A stretch of DNA of 64,000 bases, taken from an alpha proteobacterium BAL199. GTDB taxonomy: Bacteria; Pseudomonadota; Alphaproteobacteria; Thalassobaculales; Thalassobaculaceae. The position numbers and the translations under genes were made by a program. This document shows positions 63,892 through 64,000 of this stretch, piece after piece. The stretch lies in NCBI GenBank assembly GCA_000171835.1, contig ABHC01000022.1:1-64000 (forward strand). The letters run 5' to 3'. Position 1 is the stretch's first letter, and each line of letters begins with the position of its first letter. Below the pieces are notes generated by a model. The model did no database searches, was not told the DNA's origin, and worked only from the letters and a program-made list of their open reading frames with translations.

Positions 63892-64000
63892 GTGCGGGCA
63901 ATCGCAGCTGTCATGCTGGTGTTGGTGCTGCTGGGCGGCAGCGTGAGCGCCGGAGCACAGAGCACTGGATCGGCAAGTTCGCAGGACCCAGGCTCGTCGA
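63892..64000 (+). CDS. Start of an exported protein (5' part only)
   Basis: GTG 63892 follows GGGAGCGGGGC, a good ribosome site. The 36 visible residues are a signal peptide (MRAIAAVMLVLVLLGGSVSA, likely cleavage before GAQ) and a Ser/Gly-rich start of the mature protein. The gene leaves the window on the right, so its function cannot be told. Confidence 0.65.
   Translation, partial: MRAIAAVMLVLVLLGGSVSAGAQSTGSASSQDPGSS

Overview
The window is one contiguous, gene-dense stretch of high-G+C bacterial chromosome. Gene content and order point to an alphaproteobacterium of the Rhodospirillales type: tolB-pal-cpoB-tilS-ftsH-folP-glmM, dnaG-rpoD followed by a CAT-anticodon tRNA, and serC-serA behind a structured leader. 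Frequent GTG/TTG starts and 1-4 nt stop/start overlaps fit this. No database search was possible; names rest on motifs, length and context.

Layout. 1-10390: envelope and housekeeping (tolB 3' end, pal, cpoB, tilS, ftsH, folP, glmM, thiD), with one reverse-strand MFS gene between folP and glmM. 10395-16484: a MocR regulator divergent from a dehydratase, a trans-editing AlaX protein and three tandem PhzF paralogs. 16499-22625: a His-tailed MFS pump, DMT exporter, GNAT, tartrate/malate-type dehydrogenase, MaoC protein, threonine-synthase-like enzyme, cupin. 22795-26764: dnaG, rpoD, tRNA. 26866-32587: a small exported protein behind an FNR-like promoter, split YeeE/YedE transporter, sarcosine/dimethylglycine dehydrogenase-like enzyme, an unknown gene behind an iron-type box, and a porin. 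32640-39121 (reverse): aminotransferase, a PilZ-DUF350-trypsin operon, dehydrogenase, LysE and TauE exporters, small periplasmic protein. 39221-43691: nitroreductase and a large AsmA protein. 43692-49651 (reverse): RHH protein, fumC, rRNA-methyltransferase type enzyme, 2OG oxygenase, YbaN, ArsR, CMD-like protein and GST.

49861-55611 is the accessory part. It has an unrecognised gene broken by an 8-bp tandem repeat and again by a complete IS1182-type element (50590-52166, imperfect 16-bp terminal inverted repeats, AAAG duplication), three PAS-type sensory proteins, an XRE regulator, and a 59-aa gene divergent from a GcvA-like LysR. 55612-64000 returns to metabolism: serC leader, serC, serA, GMC oxidoreductase, ICMT-like methyltransferase, hupE, a beta-lactamase-fold hydrolase, agmatinase-family enzyme and the start of an exported protein.

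The least conventional assemblies are the tight PilZ / DUF350 / membrane-anchored trypsin operon (34051-35826) and the MocR-controlled dehydratase-AlaX-PhzF-PhzF-PhzF group (10395-16484). Several regulatory sites are readable directly: MocR direct repeats, a class-II FNR-like promoter, an iron-type operator, an ArsR operator, a LysR dyad and a Shine-Dalgarno-sequestering hairpin. No CRISPR array, rRNA or prophage was seen, and after counting the small gene at 53628 no stretch above 300 bases lacks a gene.
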